Below are positions 1 to 9,773 of a stretch of DNA of 30,163 bases, piece after piece. The stretch comes from Pelargonium cotyledonis. Its lineage: Eukaryota; Streptophyta; Magnoliopsida; Geraniales; Geraniaceae. The stretch's first letter is position 1. Each line of letters opens with the position of its first letter. The stretch is taken from positions 1-30,163 of the forward strand of contig JAYMTA010000380.1 of the NCBI GenBank assembly GCA_036897625.1, read 5' to 3'. Under the pieces are notes generated by a model, which saw only the letters and a program-made list of their open reading frames with translations, was not told where the DNA came from and ran no database searches. Made by a program: the position numbers and the translations under genes.

Positions 1-985
1 GTCGAATCCGTATTTCAATAGAAAATGAAAGTAAAAAGGGATAAGAAATGATATCATCAGTGTTGAGCTTCACTGTGTTGAAATAGAAACCCAGTTTGGT
101 CCTGAGTTTCTCTTCAGAAAAACCCCAACCTTGAGGGTACCGCTTGAAAATAGAGAAAGCCTGTTGTTTTGAAAAGCCAAGACTGATGAAAAGTTGGAGT
201 TTCCTTTCCCAAAGAGGGACGCCATTAGCAGCCATCCTCAGAACAGCAAGTAGAAACATGGGATCAGTGGGGCTCATGTTCAAAACATCTTTGACAACTT
301 GTAGAGCAGAGACCAATCTATCCACTTTTGGTTGCATACGAGATGGATCCGATACGAGAAAGGTTGCTACAGCATCGACAGGAACACCTTCCTTCACCAA
401 CAGATCAATATTTGGCTGCACCGTAGCCTTCAGATTATTGGATAACAGCCGCGAGCTCCTCTTCACAGCCAGCTTGAGTCTCTCCTCAGTTCCGAGGACT
501 GACCTCAGATAATCGAGCGATGGCTTGATGCGATCACTTAAGCTTGACGCCATAATCTCCGGACTGCTGGCAATCAGGTCGTGAAGTTGAGGACCCGAAA
601 AGCCATTTTCAACCAGATATTCTAATTTGGGCTTTAAATTTTCCTCCACTTTATACCCGTTCAGGAGTTTGGGCTGCTTCTGGATGATTTTGGAGATGTG
701 GGCATCATCGAATCCGTGAGATTTGAACAAACTGACGACAGCATCAGACCGCTGGATGTTGTTTTTGTCGATGTGTAGCTTCTGAGAGGTTGTGATGGCA
801 GATTTTAAGGTAAACCCACATTTGTTCGTCAGGTAATCGACTGTAAATGATGATGAAGAAGAAGAAGAAGAAGAAGAAGAAGAAGAAGAAGCTGGAGCTG
901 AAACAGAGAGTTGGGCTGTTGATGCTGATAGAGATAAGTGATTCTGCATTATAAAGACGACATTTTTAAACGGAATTGTAGCCAT
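1..985 (-). CDS. mTERF-family protein, copy A (3' end beyond window)
   Basis: The minus-strand frame is open from the ATG at 985 to the left edge, about 328 codons, and the C-terminus lies outside the window. It matches the intact copy at 2547-3683 along its length, with the only clear length difference being 21 nt (seven codons) in a serine run. The product is a mitochondrial transcription termination factor family protein: helical mTERF repeats that bind organellar nucleic acid. The N-terminus (MATIPFKNV, then Ser-, Thr- and Ala-rich sequence) resembles an organelle transit peptide. It contains 14 consecutive serines, 11 of them TCT codons, encoded by the GAA-type microsatellite at about 848-889. 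After this come helical repeats with motifs such as GFSGPQLHDLI and EGVPVDAVATFLVSDPSRM. The start was chosen because MAT-PFKNV is shared by four copies. No frameshift or stop was seen. Target organelle and RNA/DNA target are unknown. Confidence 0.85.
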   Translation of the reverse strand, partial: MATIPFKNVVFIMQNHLSLSASTAQLSVSAPASSSSSSSSSSSSSSFTVDYLTNKCGFTLKSAITTSQKLHIDKNNIQRSDAVVSLFKSHGFDDAHISKIIQKQPKLLNGYKVEENLKPKLEYLVENGFSGPQLHDLIASSPEIMASSLSDRIKPSLDYLRSVLGTEERLKLAVKRSSRLLSNNLKATVQPNIDLLVKEGVPVDAVATFLVSDPSRMQPKVDRLVSALQVVKDVLNMSPTDPMFLLAVLRMAANGVPLWERKLQLFISLGFSKQQAFSIFKRYPQGWGFSEEKLRTKLGFYFNTVKLNTDDIISYPFLLSFSIEIRIR

Positions 986-1027
986 TGATTGTGCTTAAGT
1001 GAAGCCACGAAGAAGAAGAAGAAGAAT

Positions 1028-1030
<3 letters not shown>

Positions 1031-1060
<30 letters not shown>
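1031..1060. repeat. (GA)15 microsatellite in the leader of mTERF copy A
   Basis: A perfect GA tract lies 46-75 bases upstream of the copy A start codon, so the probable transcript carries a CT-rich leader. Shorter GA tracts lie at the same place in the copy at 2547-3683 (about 3718-3738) and in the decayed copy at 7749-8801 (about 8831-8842). It is therefore an inherited leader element whose length differs between paralogues. Confidence 0.85.
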
Positions 1061-1062
<2 letters not shown>

Positions 1063-1192
1063 CAAAAGGTTTGGATAAGGGTTTTCAATTGTGATGTCAT
1101 TGCTATATAATTTGTCGGAAAGGACAACAATGGCCTTGCTTTGGATTCTCTTGCTATGGATTCTAATCAAGAGTTTTGTAAACAAACCAAGC

Positions 1193-1232
1193 ATGAAATG
1201 ACAATTATGCACCCATGAAATGACAATTATGC
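1193..1232. repeat. Short direct repeat, about 17 bp x 2
   Basis: The sequence catgaaatgacaattatgc occurs twice in a row, separated by three bases, exactly where homology of the truncated mTERF fragment ends. It could be a footprint of the break and repair that truncated the fragment. Confidence 0.7.
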
Positions 1233-1682
1233 CTAGGTCGGATCCTTGTTTCAATTGCAAATGCAAGTAAATTGGGATAAGAAATTATATCATCAGTGTT
1301 CAGCTTCATAGATAAACCAAAACATTTTGGGCGTCGCTTGAAAATAGCAAAAGCCTGTTGTTGAGAAAACCCGAAACTCTTGAAAACTTGAACTTTCTTT
1401 TCCCAAAGAGGGACACCATTAGAAGCAATATTTAGAACAGCAAGTAGAAACATGGGATCTGTAGCCCGCATGTTCAAAATACATTTGGCAACATTGAGTG
1501 CAGAGACCAATCTATCCACCTTTGATTGCATACGTTTCGGTTGCGATACGAGGTAGTTTCTTAGGGCATCAACAGTCACACCTTCCTTCAACAACAGATC
1601 AATATTTGGTTGCAGAGTAGCCTTCAAATTATTCGTTAACAGTCGCGAGCTCCGCTTCACATCCAGCTTCAGTCTCTCCTCA
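1228..1682 (-). pseudogene. mTERF fragment lacking both ends
   Basis: The minus-strand reading, from EERLKLDVKRSSRLL to TRIRPRHN, corresponds to the middle of the intact neighbour. The N-terminal third, including transit peptide and first repeats, is absent: homology stops abruptly at about 1682 and unrelated AT-rich sequence follows. Inside the fragment the stretch matching SEEKLRTKLGFYFNTV is missing, so FGLS runs straight into MKLNTDD. The C-terminal repeats after RPRHN are also absent. The left edge is marked by a short duplicated sequence (1193-1232). An open frame spans the fragment, but no start or transit peptide belongs to it, so it is treated as a pseudogene. Confidence 0.8.
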
Positions 1683-1690
1683 TAAACTAT

Positions 1691-2546
1691 CTGAAACACT
1701 ATTATGTTATTGATACCGTTCCGTTCATAAAGAAAGGCAATTACACCCATACTAATGAGTTAACCAAATAAGTCCTTAAGTTGAGTTAACCAAATAACAC
1801 ATTCATAGACTCTCTCCCTTCTCTCTCACTGAAACAACCTCTCTCCATCTCCGGCGAGCCACGAAACACCGAAGCAGCCGGCGACGGAGAGTCACCCGTA
1901 AATGGATAGGATAACAGTGCAACAAAATACAAATAAAGAAAATGCACATAATACTTAAATTTAATTTAAGAATACCAAATCAAAACATAAGATAGTTGAA
2001 CTTCTCCGCCTTGAAAACTTCAAATCATGAACTTTTCGGCGAGGATGTCGAGACTCCTACTCATCTCCGAGCTCATTCGAACCCTCTCTTCTCTCTGTCT
2101 GCTTTCAAATCCATATTCTCCGTATGCACAAGCTCAAGCGTCAAGCCCTAATTTAATATCAGCCATAGTGAGGAAAAAAGAAGAAAAACAATAAACACAA
2201 TTTCAAGGATTCTTGTTCACATACTGATAAGACTACTTCTACCATGTTGAAGGCCTAGACGTTATATGGGAATTTTACAGTCTAGCTCGAATTAAGCAAG
2301 ACGTGAAATATTGACATAATGCATATGTTGAATCCTTGTATGAATAGGTTATGCAACTAATTCAGGACTAGAAAATATTGAGTAAGATATCAAATATAGG
2401 TGTTGTTCATATGATAGATAATGTATGAAAATTTTCTCCACTAATGATATAAATAAAATGTAGAAGGTCAATCTTTATTGGATAAAATTAGTACTCACAA
2501 ACACGAGAGAGCTTGCTATAGCATGAAGAGTAGAGTAGCCTTCAGA
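1691..2546. other. Spacer within the mTERF array
   Basis: No gene was found. About 1910-2000 matches sequence 3' of other array copies (about 5228-5320, 5850-5940, 7680-7760). About 2150-2280 matches 4590-4715. This shows that duplicated flanking DNA came along with the genes. The more GC-rich stretch 1800-1900 (CCGGCGAGCC-type sequence) has no counterpart that I could find in the array. Confidence 0.6.
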
Positions 2547-3683
2547 TTACTCTGTCAATATTGTTGTGTACATCTCCAATAAGCTTGGGTGTTGCTGCAA
2601 ATGAGGAGTAACATACTTGCTCAAGAACTTGTCGTCGCTCATGGCGAATAAATATGCAATCTTGGCGTCCTCTCGAAGCAGATTTTGTGACAATAGAAGC
2701 TTCAACACATTATGCCTGGGTCGAATCCGTATTTCAATAGAATATGCAAGTAAACTGGGATAAGAAATGATATCATCAGTGTTGAGCTTCACAGTGTTGA
2801 AATAGAAACCCAGTTTGGTCCTGAGTTTCTCTTCAGAAAAACTCCAACTTTGAGGGTGACGCTTGAAAATAGAGAAAGCCTGTTGTTTTGAAAAGCCAAG
2901 ACTGATGAAAAGTTGCAGTTTCGTTTCCCAAAGAGGGACACCAATAGCGGCCATCCTCAGAACAGCAAGTAGAAACATGGGATCAGTGGGGCGCATGTTC
3001 AAAAGATGTTTAACAATTTTGAGAGCAGCAACAACTCTATCAACCTTTGACTGCATAAGGGTTGGACGCGATACGAGGAAGTTTCTTAGAGCATCAACAG
3101 GAACACCTTCCTCCAACAAGAGATCGATATTTGGCTGCACCGTAGCCTTCAAATTATTCGATAACAGCCGCGAGTTACGCTTCACAGCCAGCATGAGTCT
3201 CTCCTCTGATCCGAGGAAAGACCTCAGAAAATCGAGCGATGGCTTGATGCGATCACTTAAGCTTGCAGTCAATATCCGCGGATCGCTGACTATCAGTTCG
3301 TGAAGTTGAGGACCCGAAAACCCACTTTCGACCAGAAACTCTAATTTGGGCTTTAAATTTTCCTCCACTTTATACCCGTTCAGGAGATTGGGTTGCTTCT
3401 GGATGATTTTGGAGATGTGGGCATCATCGAATCCGTGAGATTTGAACAAAATGATGAGAGAATCAGACCTCTGGATGCTGTTCTTGTCAAATCTGCAAAG
3501 CTTTCGAGAGGTTGCAATTGCAGATTTCAAGGGAAGCCCACATTTGTTCGTCAGATAATCAACTGTGAATGAACAGTAAGAATCTGAAGTTGAAGATGAA
3601 ACTGAGAGTTGGGTTCTTGATAAAGATAAAGATAAGTGATTCTGCATCATAAAGATGACATTTTTAAACGGAACTGTAGCCAT
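2547..3683 (-). CDS. mTERF-family protein, intact copy B
   Basis: This is the one complete gene of the array: 378 residues, intronless coding region, ATG at 3683 and TAA at 2547. The protein starts MATVPFKNVIFMMQNH followed by Ser-rich sequence, a likely organelle transit peptide. Next come tandem helical mTERF-type repeats of about 30 residues, for example GFDDAHISKIIQKQPNLL, GFSGPQLHELIVSDPRIL, EGVPVDALRNFLVSRPTLM, GFSKQQAFSIFKRHPQSW and LNTDDIISYPSLLAYS, then a tail HLQQHPSLLEMYTTILTE. Family members bind nucleic acid and act in organelle transcription, splicing or translation; the target here is unknown. An in-frame ATG at 3827 would add 48 residues, but that region is a low-complexity CT-rich leader not conserved between copies, so 3683 is preferred. 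The tail differs from the EMYNNDKAVKKIG tail of sister copies. Confidence 0.9.
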   Translation of the reverse strand: MATVPFKNVIFMMQNHLSLSLSRTQLSVSSSTSDSYCSFTVDYLTNKCGLPLKSAIATSRKLCRFDKNSIQRSDSLIILFKSHGFDDAHISKIIQKQPNLLNGYKVEENLKPKLEFLVESGFSGPQLHELIVSDPRILTASLSDRIKPSLDFLRSFLGSEERLMLAVKRNSRLLSNNLKATVQPNIDLLLEEGVPVDALRNFLVSRPTLMQSKVDRVVAALKIVKHLLNMRPTDPMFLLAVLRMAAIGVPLWETKLQLFISLGFSKQQAFSIFKRHPQSWSFSEEKLRTKLGFYFNTVKLNTDDIISYPSLLAYSIEIRIRPRHNVLKLLLSQNLLREDAKIAYLFAMSDDKFLSKYVTPHLQQHPSLLEMYTTILTE

Positions 3684-5324
3684 TGATTGTGCTGAAATGA
3701 GGCGACCAAGAAGAAGCAGAGAGAGAGAGAGAGAGAGATGGAAATTTTCGGCTGTTGAAAAGCAAAATGTTTGGATAAGGTTTTTCAATCTTGGACGGAA
3801 AGGACAACCATTCTCCTTAACCAGCACTTTAAGTTGTAGGTTCAGTTCACATTAAAATCTAACTTGAATTTGTCCCTAAAGTTTGTTCCAGAGTTAGACC
3901 ACATATAGGTGCATTTTGTGTAGACGGTCTCAGCCTTATTTGAAAACTAGTCGAGTTCATTCAGAACGGATAAATTTTTAAGAGTCTAGGAGTTTGGGTT
4001 CAAACTACCAACTCCAGGTATAATGGAAACAAACCAAGTCAAAATTCGGTATAGCACAATTATGCACCCATAAAATGATGTTTATGTTATTTCCATTTGA
4101 AGTAAAATCACACTGCTTAGTTTATTTGAAATGGTCAACATGAGTGCATTTCGGACTGCAACCTGATATCCGATCCGATAAAATTGGAATGAGAACAAAA
4201 CTGAACGTGTTCTAATCCAAGCACCATCAGTGTATATCTCGTTCCCAAACCAAAAATGCTAATCTTAAGAGCACATATGATCCAACTTTCTCAGCAGAAG
4301 TTAAAGTACTTCAAAGATAATACATTTTTTGCTGAATCATAAATAATCCCAATAGCCTGATTCATCAATGTCTAATGAAAGGGTCACTACACAATACAAG
4401 GGAATACCATTTCTAATGAACAACATGAATGTTGGTTTCCTGCAGGATCATATTCCTCTCTGCACCGAGTCGAGTCTCCAACTATTATCAAACTACATAG
4501 TTGAATCATTTACAAGCTTTAATCAAGGAAGAATCTCCCTACTCAACTCCAACTCCAAGCTCTTTTGGACCCTCTCAGCACCTGTTTCAATATCAGTCAT
4601 AATGCAGGAAAAAGAAGAATAACAATAACCAAAATATTAAGGATTCTTGTTAACATGCACACAACTACTTCTAACATATTGAAAGCCTAGAGGTCATGTG
4701 GAAATTTTACAGCATATGCAAGTGACTTGAATCCTTGAATCCATAGCATATGCTAGTGACAGAGGGCAAGAAATTATAGCATCCAGTATTGAAACAGAGA
4801 TCCATAATACTTATTATTGAGTGAGGTATTAAATGTAGGAGTTGCTCATCTAATAGATAAAAGTATTCAATTATTTTCTTTGCACTAATGATAAACGGAG
4901 CAGCCAGGCATGTCAATCTATTGGATTGATAGTAGTATTCACAAACACAAACCACCTAACAAGAAACTATGCAATCCTTTTGTGAACTTTGGTATGCAAT
5001 TTCGTGATTTAATTAAATAGCAATAGATGTACGCAAGTCTCAAATATGAAACATCAACATGAGCTACACAGATATCAGATAACTAACAGAAAATAGGGAC
5101 TAAGATAACACAATAGAGATTTTAGTTAACAAAATCTTACATGGTATCTAAACGATCGGTCAAACATGGGCATCATCTTACATGTCACACGTGATGTAAC
5201 ATATAAGAGTAAACTAAGCTAGTAGGATATCAGTGTAATAAACTACAAATAAAGAAGACGAGCATAATGCTTAAACTTAGTTCAAGAACACCAAATCAAA
5301 ACTTAAGATATTTGTTTGCGATCA
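3684..5324. other. Array spacer with mTERF relics
   Basis: No intact gene is present. A GA tract at about 3718-3738 is in the copy B leader. About 4640-4720 repeats the 3' flank seen at 2205-2280. About 4730-4800 weakly resembles mTERF coding sequence (the part reading LPYLLAFAIETRI in reverse) and looks like a decayed relic. About 4935-5115 is a non-coding block repeated at 5585-5765 and 9400-9570. Open frames at 4368-4622 and 4707-4955 have no support as genes. Confidence 0.55.
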
Positions 5325-5560
5325 TCAAATCATACCAATGTTCTTCACAGCTCTGTCATTGTTGTACATCTCTAATAAACTTGGGACTTGCTGCAAATGC
5401 TCAATAACATACTTGCTCAAGAACTCGTCCTCACTGGTAGCCATTGATTGTGCTGAAGTGAAGCGACATGACAATAGAACCTCGTGTTCATAGCATATCC
5501 AAGTAAATAAGGGGAAAAAATGATAGCATCTGGCTTCCACAAGGCATTGTTAAAATAAAG
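5325..5560 (-). pseudogene. Scrambled mTERF relic (start patch joined to tail)
   Basis: Read on the minus strand, the sequence around the normal start (TSAQSMAT) is followed directly by the normal C-terminal tail SEDEFLSKYVIEHLQQVPSLLEMYNNDRAVKNIG. The roughly 300 residues between them are missing. Upstream of the start patch (5469-5545) is degraded sequence from the region of the gene before the tail. That part carries the same 27-bp deletion (residues IRPRHNVLK) as the pseudogene at 9774-10401. The order middle, start, tail cannot come from a simple deletion and suggests patching by template switching or gene conversion. An open frame of 71 codons exists, but function is unlikely. Confidence 0.7.
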
Positions 5561-5584
5561 GACTAGTTCATTTGATAATATTTA

Positions 5585-5765
5585 GTAGTATTCAGAAACA
5601 TAAATCTCCTAACATGAAACTATTGGATCCTACGGCAAACTTTGAAATACACAGGAAGGCATGAAGGGGATTTCGTGATTTAATTGAATTCTCATATCAA
5701 CATGAGCTACAAAGATATCAGATAACTAACAAAGGAAAAAAATAGACTAAGCTAACACAGTAAAC
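5585..5765. repeat. Conserved non-coding block of the mTERF duplication unit
   Basis: This block is shared with about 4935-5115 and 9400-9570. Landmarks in order are TATTCA-AAACA, then TTTCGTGATTTAATT, then ATCAACATGAGCTAC, then ATATCAGATAACTA. It lies 3' of mTERF copies read on the minus strand, so it is probably the 3' untranslated region or a 3' intron of the ancestral unit. It contains no coding potential. Confidence 0.65.
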
Positions 5766-5942
5766 TTCTGATAGATTTTACATAATTCTTGCTTGTGATC
5801 AAAAAATCAAATATGCAATATGTATTTGAAGATCAAATATGGCCAATAGGATAACAGAGAAACAAAATAAAAACAAAGAAGACTTACATAATACTTAAAA
5901 CATTTAGTTTAAGAATAGCAAAACGAAACTCAGATATTTGTC

Positions 5943-7103
5943 AGTGATCGATCAGAATCATACCTATCTTCTTGACCGCTTTGTCGTTGTTATACATCTC
6001 CAATAGACTTGGGACTTGCTGCAAATGACAAGTACCATACTTGCTCAAGAACTTGTCCTCGCTCATGGCGAATAAATATGCAATCTTGGCATCCTCTGGA
6101 AGCAGCTTTTTTGACAATAGAAGCTTCAATACATTATGCCTGGGTCGAATCCTTGTTTCAATAGAAAATGAAAGTAAATTGGGATAAGAAATTATATTAT
6201 CAGTGTTGAGCTTCACAGTGTTGAAATAGAAACCCAGTTTGGTCCTGAGTTTCTCTTCAGAAAAACCCCAACTTTGAGGGTACCGCTTGAAAATAGAGAA
6301 AGCTTCTTGTTGTGAAAACCTGAGACTGATGAAAACTTGAAGTTTCTTTTCCCAAAGAGAGACACCAATAGAAGCCATCATCAGAACAGCAAGTAGAAAC
6401 TGGGGATCAGTGGGGCGCATGTTTAAAAGATGTTTGACAATTAGTAGAGCAGAGACCAATATATCCATCTTTGGTTGCATACGTCGTGGCTGCGATACGA
6501 GGTAGTTTGTTAGAGCATCAAGAGGAACACCTTCCTCCAACAAGAGATCGATAGTTGGCTGCAAATTATTCGTCAACAGCTGCGAGTCCCGCTTCAGAGC
6601 CAGCTTCAGTCTCTCCTCAGTTCCGAGGAATGACCTCAGAAAATGGAGCGATGGCTTGATGCGATCATTTAAGCTTGTCCTCAATATGTCCGGACAGCTG
6701 ACTATCAGCTCTTGAAGTTGAGGACCCGAAAAGCCATTTTCAACCAGAAACTCTAATTTGGGCTTTCAATTTTCCTCCACTTTATACTCGTTCAGGAGAT
6801 TGGGGCGCTTCTGGATCATTTTGGAGATGTGAGCTTCGTCCAATTCGAGAGATTTGAACAAATGAACGACAGAATCATACCTCTCGATGTTGTTCTCGTT
6901 AAATCCGCGGAGCTTTCGAGAGGTTGCGATGGCAGATTTTAAGGGAAGCCCACATTTGGTGGTCAGATAATCAACTGCGAATGAACAGTAAGAATCTGAA
7001 GCTGAAGCTGAAACTGAGACTGAGAGTTGGGTTCTTGATAAAGATAAAGATATGTGATTCTGCATCATAAAGATGACATTTTTGAACGGAATTGTAGCCA
7101 TTG
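5943..7103 (-). pseudogene. mTERF copy C, full length with one nonsense codon
   Basis: The minus-strand frame starts at ATG 7103 (MATIPFKNVIFMMQNH). It is collinear with intact copy B and ends in a YNNDKAVKKIG tail. A single in-frame TGA at 6766-6768 replaces the TTA leucine codon of the sister copies (EEN-L-KPKLEFL), a one-base change. Otherwise the frame stays open over about 385 codons. A 12-bp in-frame deletion removes KATV-type residues after NNL. The region after the TGA (SGPQLQELIVSC, EEGVPLDALTNYLVS, GFYFNTVKLNTDNIISYP) keeps the mTERF repeat pattern. The stop may be a young mutation, a polymorphism or a sequencing error; if real, the product is a truncated peptide of about 112 residues. 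Near the 3' end the sequence AAGATAG-GTATGA could be a splice donor, so the last residues are uncertain. Confidence 0.8.
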
Positions 7104-7748
7104 ATTGTGTTGTAACTGTCATGAAGCGACGACGACCAAGAAGAAGAAGAAGAGACCTTGAAAAGCAAAATGTTTGGATAAGAACTTTTTCTATCGTCAT
7201 ATACTATGACTGAAAGGACAACAATGCCCTTAATCTCATCTCTTTGATTTCTCTTGGTCGGGTCATATTTTTTCTTGAGGAAAAAAAGTGGGGATATTCG
7301 TTGAAAATACTCATGTATTTGATGCTTGTCGCAGTGGACCGCCCTACAAAATATAATCGAGTTCTAAAACCGGCTGAATTTTGTATAATCTACTTTATGC
7401 AAATCGATTCAGTTGAGTCATATCAAGTGTTATGTGCATGACACAATGCCACGATCGAATGTAATTCATCAATCTGGACTCCGGTGATAGTCTTCAACGA
7501 ACGTCGTTGCTCGTGGACGAGAGACATCGTTGTATCCCTTGAAATGCATACAAGCATTTGATGCAAACTCTGATGTCTCTATGATGTATAATGTGCATGC
7601 AAGACAGAGGTTCAATATAGAACCAATTGAAAAGTAATTATAACGTGCAAGAAAGAGGTTTAACATCCATGTTTGCAATCATTAGAAAACAAAATACAAA
7701 CAAAGAAAACAAACACATATATTAAGTTTAAGAATACCAGAACAGAAC
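7104..7748. other. Array spacer
   Basis: This holds the upstream region of copy C and the 3' flank of the next copy. About 7680-7760 matches the 3' flank of other copies (AACAAAATACAAA-CAAAGAAAA and following). No gene was seen; the short open frames here are not supported. Confidence 0.5.
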
Positions 7749-8801
7749 TTAGATACTAGTTTGCTGGTCAATTAAATACATCTCCCTTAAGCTTGGGAGT
7801 TGCTGCAAATGAGGAGTAACATACTTGCTCAAGAACTTGTCCTCGCTCATGAGGAATAAATATGCAATCTTTGCGTCCTCTTTTAGCAGTTTTTTTGACA
7901 ATAGAAGCTTCAACACATTATGCCTGGGCCGAATCCGTATTTCAATAGAAAATGAAAGTAAACTGGGATAAGAAATAATATCATCAGTGTTGAGCTTCAC
8001 AGTGTTGAAATAGAAACCCAGTTTGGTCCTGAGTTTCTCTTCAGAACTCTTGAAAACTTGAAGTTTCTTTTCCCAAAGAGGGACACCAATTGAAGCCATC
8101 ATCAGAACAGCAAGAAGAAACTTGGGATCAGTGGGACGCATGTTTAAAAGATGTTTGACAATTTGTAGAGCAGAGACCAATCTATCCACCTTTGGTTGGA
8201 CGTGATACGAGGTAGTTTCTTAGAGCATCAACAGGAACACCTTCCTCCAACAAGAGATCGATAGTTGGCTGCACCGTAGCCTTCAAATTATTGGTTAACA
8301 GCCGCGAGTCCCGCTTCAGAGCCAGCTTCAGTCTCTCCTCAGAAAATGGAGCGAAGGCTTGATGCGATCACTTAAGCTTGACCCCAAAATCTTCGGACTG
8401 CTGACAATCAGGTCGTGAAGTTGAGGACCCGAAAAGCCATTTTCGACCAGAAACTCTAGTTTGGGCTTTATATTGTCCTCCACTTTATAGGCGTTCAGGA
8501 GAATGGGGTTCCTCTGGATAATTTTGGAGATGTGGGAATCGTCAAATCCGAGAGATTTAAACAAACTGATGACAGAATCAGACCTCTGGATGTTGTCCTC
8601 GTCGACGTGTATCTTTCGAGAGATTGCGATGGCAGATTTTGAGGGAAGCCCACACTTTCTCGTCAGGTAATCAACTGTGAAGTCTTTGGACGCTGAAGAA
8701 GAAGAAGCTGAAGCTGAAACTGAGAGTTGGGTTGTCGATGTAGATAAAGATAAGTGATTCTGCATCATAAAGATGACATTTTTAAAGGGAGTCGTAGCCA
8801 T
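7749..8801 (-). pseudogene. mTERF copy D with multiple deletions
   Basis: The start (MATTPFKNVIFMMQNH at 8801) and the N-terminal third are well preserved, and the final stop at 7749 is in the same frame as the start. Three deletions separate them. A 19-bp deletion near 8340 lies between two CCTCAG words and shifts the frame, giving a TGA at 8328-8330. An 11-bp deletion near 8205 restores the original frame. A 63-bp in-frame deletion near 8047 removes 21 residues between FKS and SEEKLRT. The remaining C-terminal part reads as normal mTERF sequence. The two frameshifts cancel, but the stop between them blocks a full product, so this is a pseudogene that could make a peptide of about 157 residues. 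Confidence 0.85.
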
Positions 8802-9773
8802 TGATTGTGCAGAAGTGAAGCGAAGAAGTGGGAGAGAGAGACTGGAAATTTTCGGCTGTTGAAATGCAAAATGTTTGTCATTGCTATATAATTTGATTGA
8901 AGGGACAACAATGCCCTTAATCTCATCTCTTTGAATTCTCTAGCTCGGGTTGAGTTTTTACTTGCCCACAATAGAGTGCTCTATCCTGAATTCGGCCTGA
9001 AAATTTAACTCGAGTTCGGATCGCAATACGGGTAGAAGTTTTTGTAAAATGAGCGGGTTGTCTTGGTCGTCTTGATCTGGGTCTATTGTACAAGACCTGA
9101 AAGCAGTCGAGACCTCAAGTAACTCAACTTGAGCCCCATAAACTACATGCTAAACTGAGCAAATGAGAACAAGACTATTTCAAGTGGCGTTCTCTAAAAA
9201 TAAAATAAAAAAATTATAAGATTATAATATAGAACTAGTAAAAAAGTAATTAAAATGTGCAAGCTAGAGGTTAAACATTAATGTCTGCAATCAATAGTAT
9301 ATGCAATAGACTGAATGCCTAGAGGCCATATGGCAATTGTACAATACAACTGTTAAGAAATTATGCAACTGATATACAAAATGTGAAGGTCAATCTGTAT
9401 GCACAAACACAAATCATCTTATTGTAAGCCTTGATTTGCATACAAGGCACGAAAGCAATTTCGTGATTTAATTGAATAGCATTAGACTTATGGACGTCTC
9501 GCACTCTCGCATCAACATGAGCTACGCGGATATCAGATAACTAGCAAAAAAGGGACTGAGATAAAACAGTAGAGCTTTTGGTCTTCAAAAGTATAACGAA
9601 ATTGGGATAAATTTTGCATAATCCTTGCTTGTGATCAATGATCAAACCTCACATTTGATGTTCCGGATCAAAGTAAACTAAGCCGAAAGAAAAACAGAAC
9701 AAAATACAAACATAACACTCAACTTTAGACTTGGATATTTGTTTGGTGGTCAATCAAATAATACCAATCTTCT
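8802..9773. other. Array spacer with a third copy of the non-coding block
   Basis: The leader of copy D, with a short GA tract at about 8831-8842, is followed by AT-rich sequence. About 9300-9345 matches the flank at 4685-4720. About 9400-9570 is the conserved non-coding block of the array. No gene was seen. Confidence 0.55.

Noticed and set aside
144..512. Plus-strand open frames opposite the mTERF genes (also 2863-3303 and 10133-10411)
   Set aside because: They are antisense shadows of the repeated coding sequence and recur only because the paralogues are similar.
3684..3827. An upstream ATG at 3827 extending intact mTERF copy B by 48 residues
   Set aside because: The extension is CT-repeat leader sequence that differs between copies, whereas MAT-PFKNV at 3683 is common to four copies.
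5325..5540. A functional 71-residue mini-mTERF protein
   Set aside because: It lacks transit peptide and nearly all repeats, and its layout fits a scrambled relic better than a gene.
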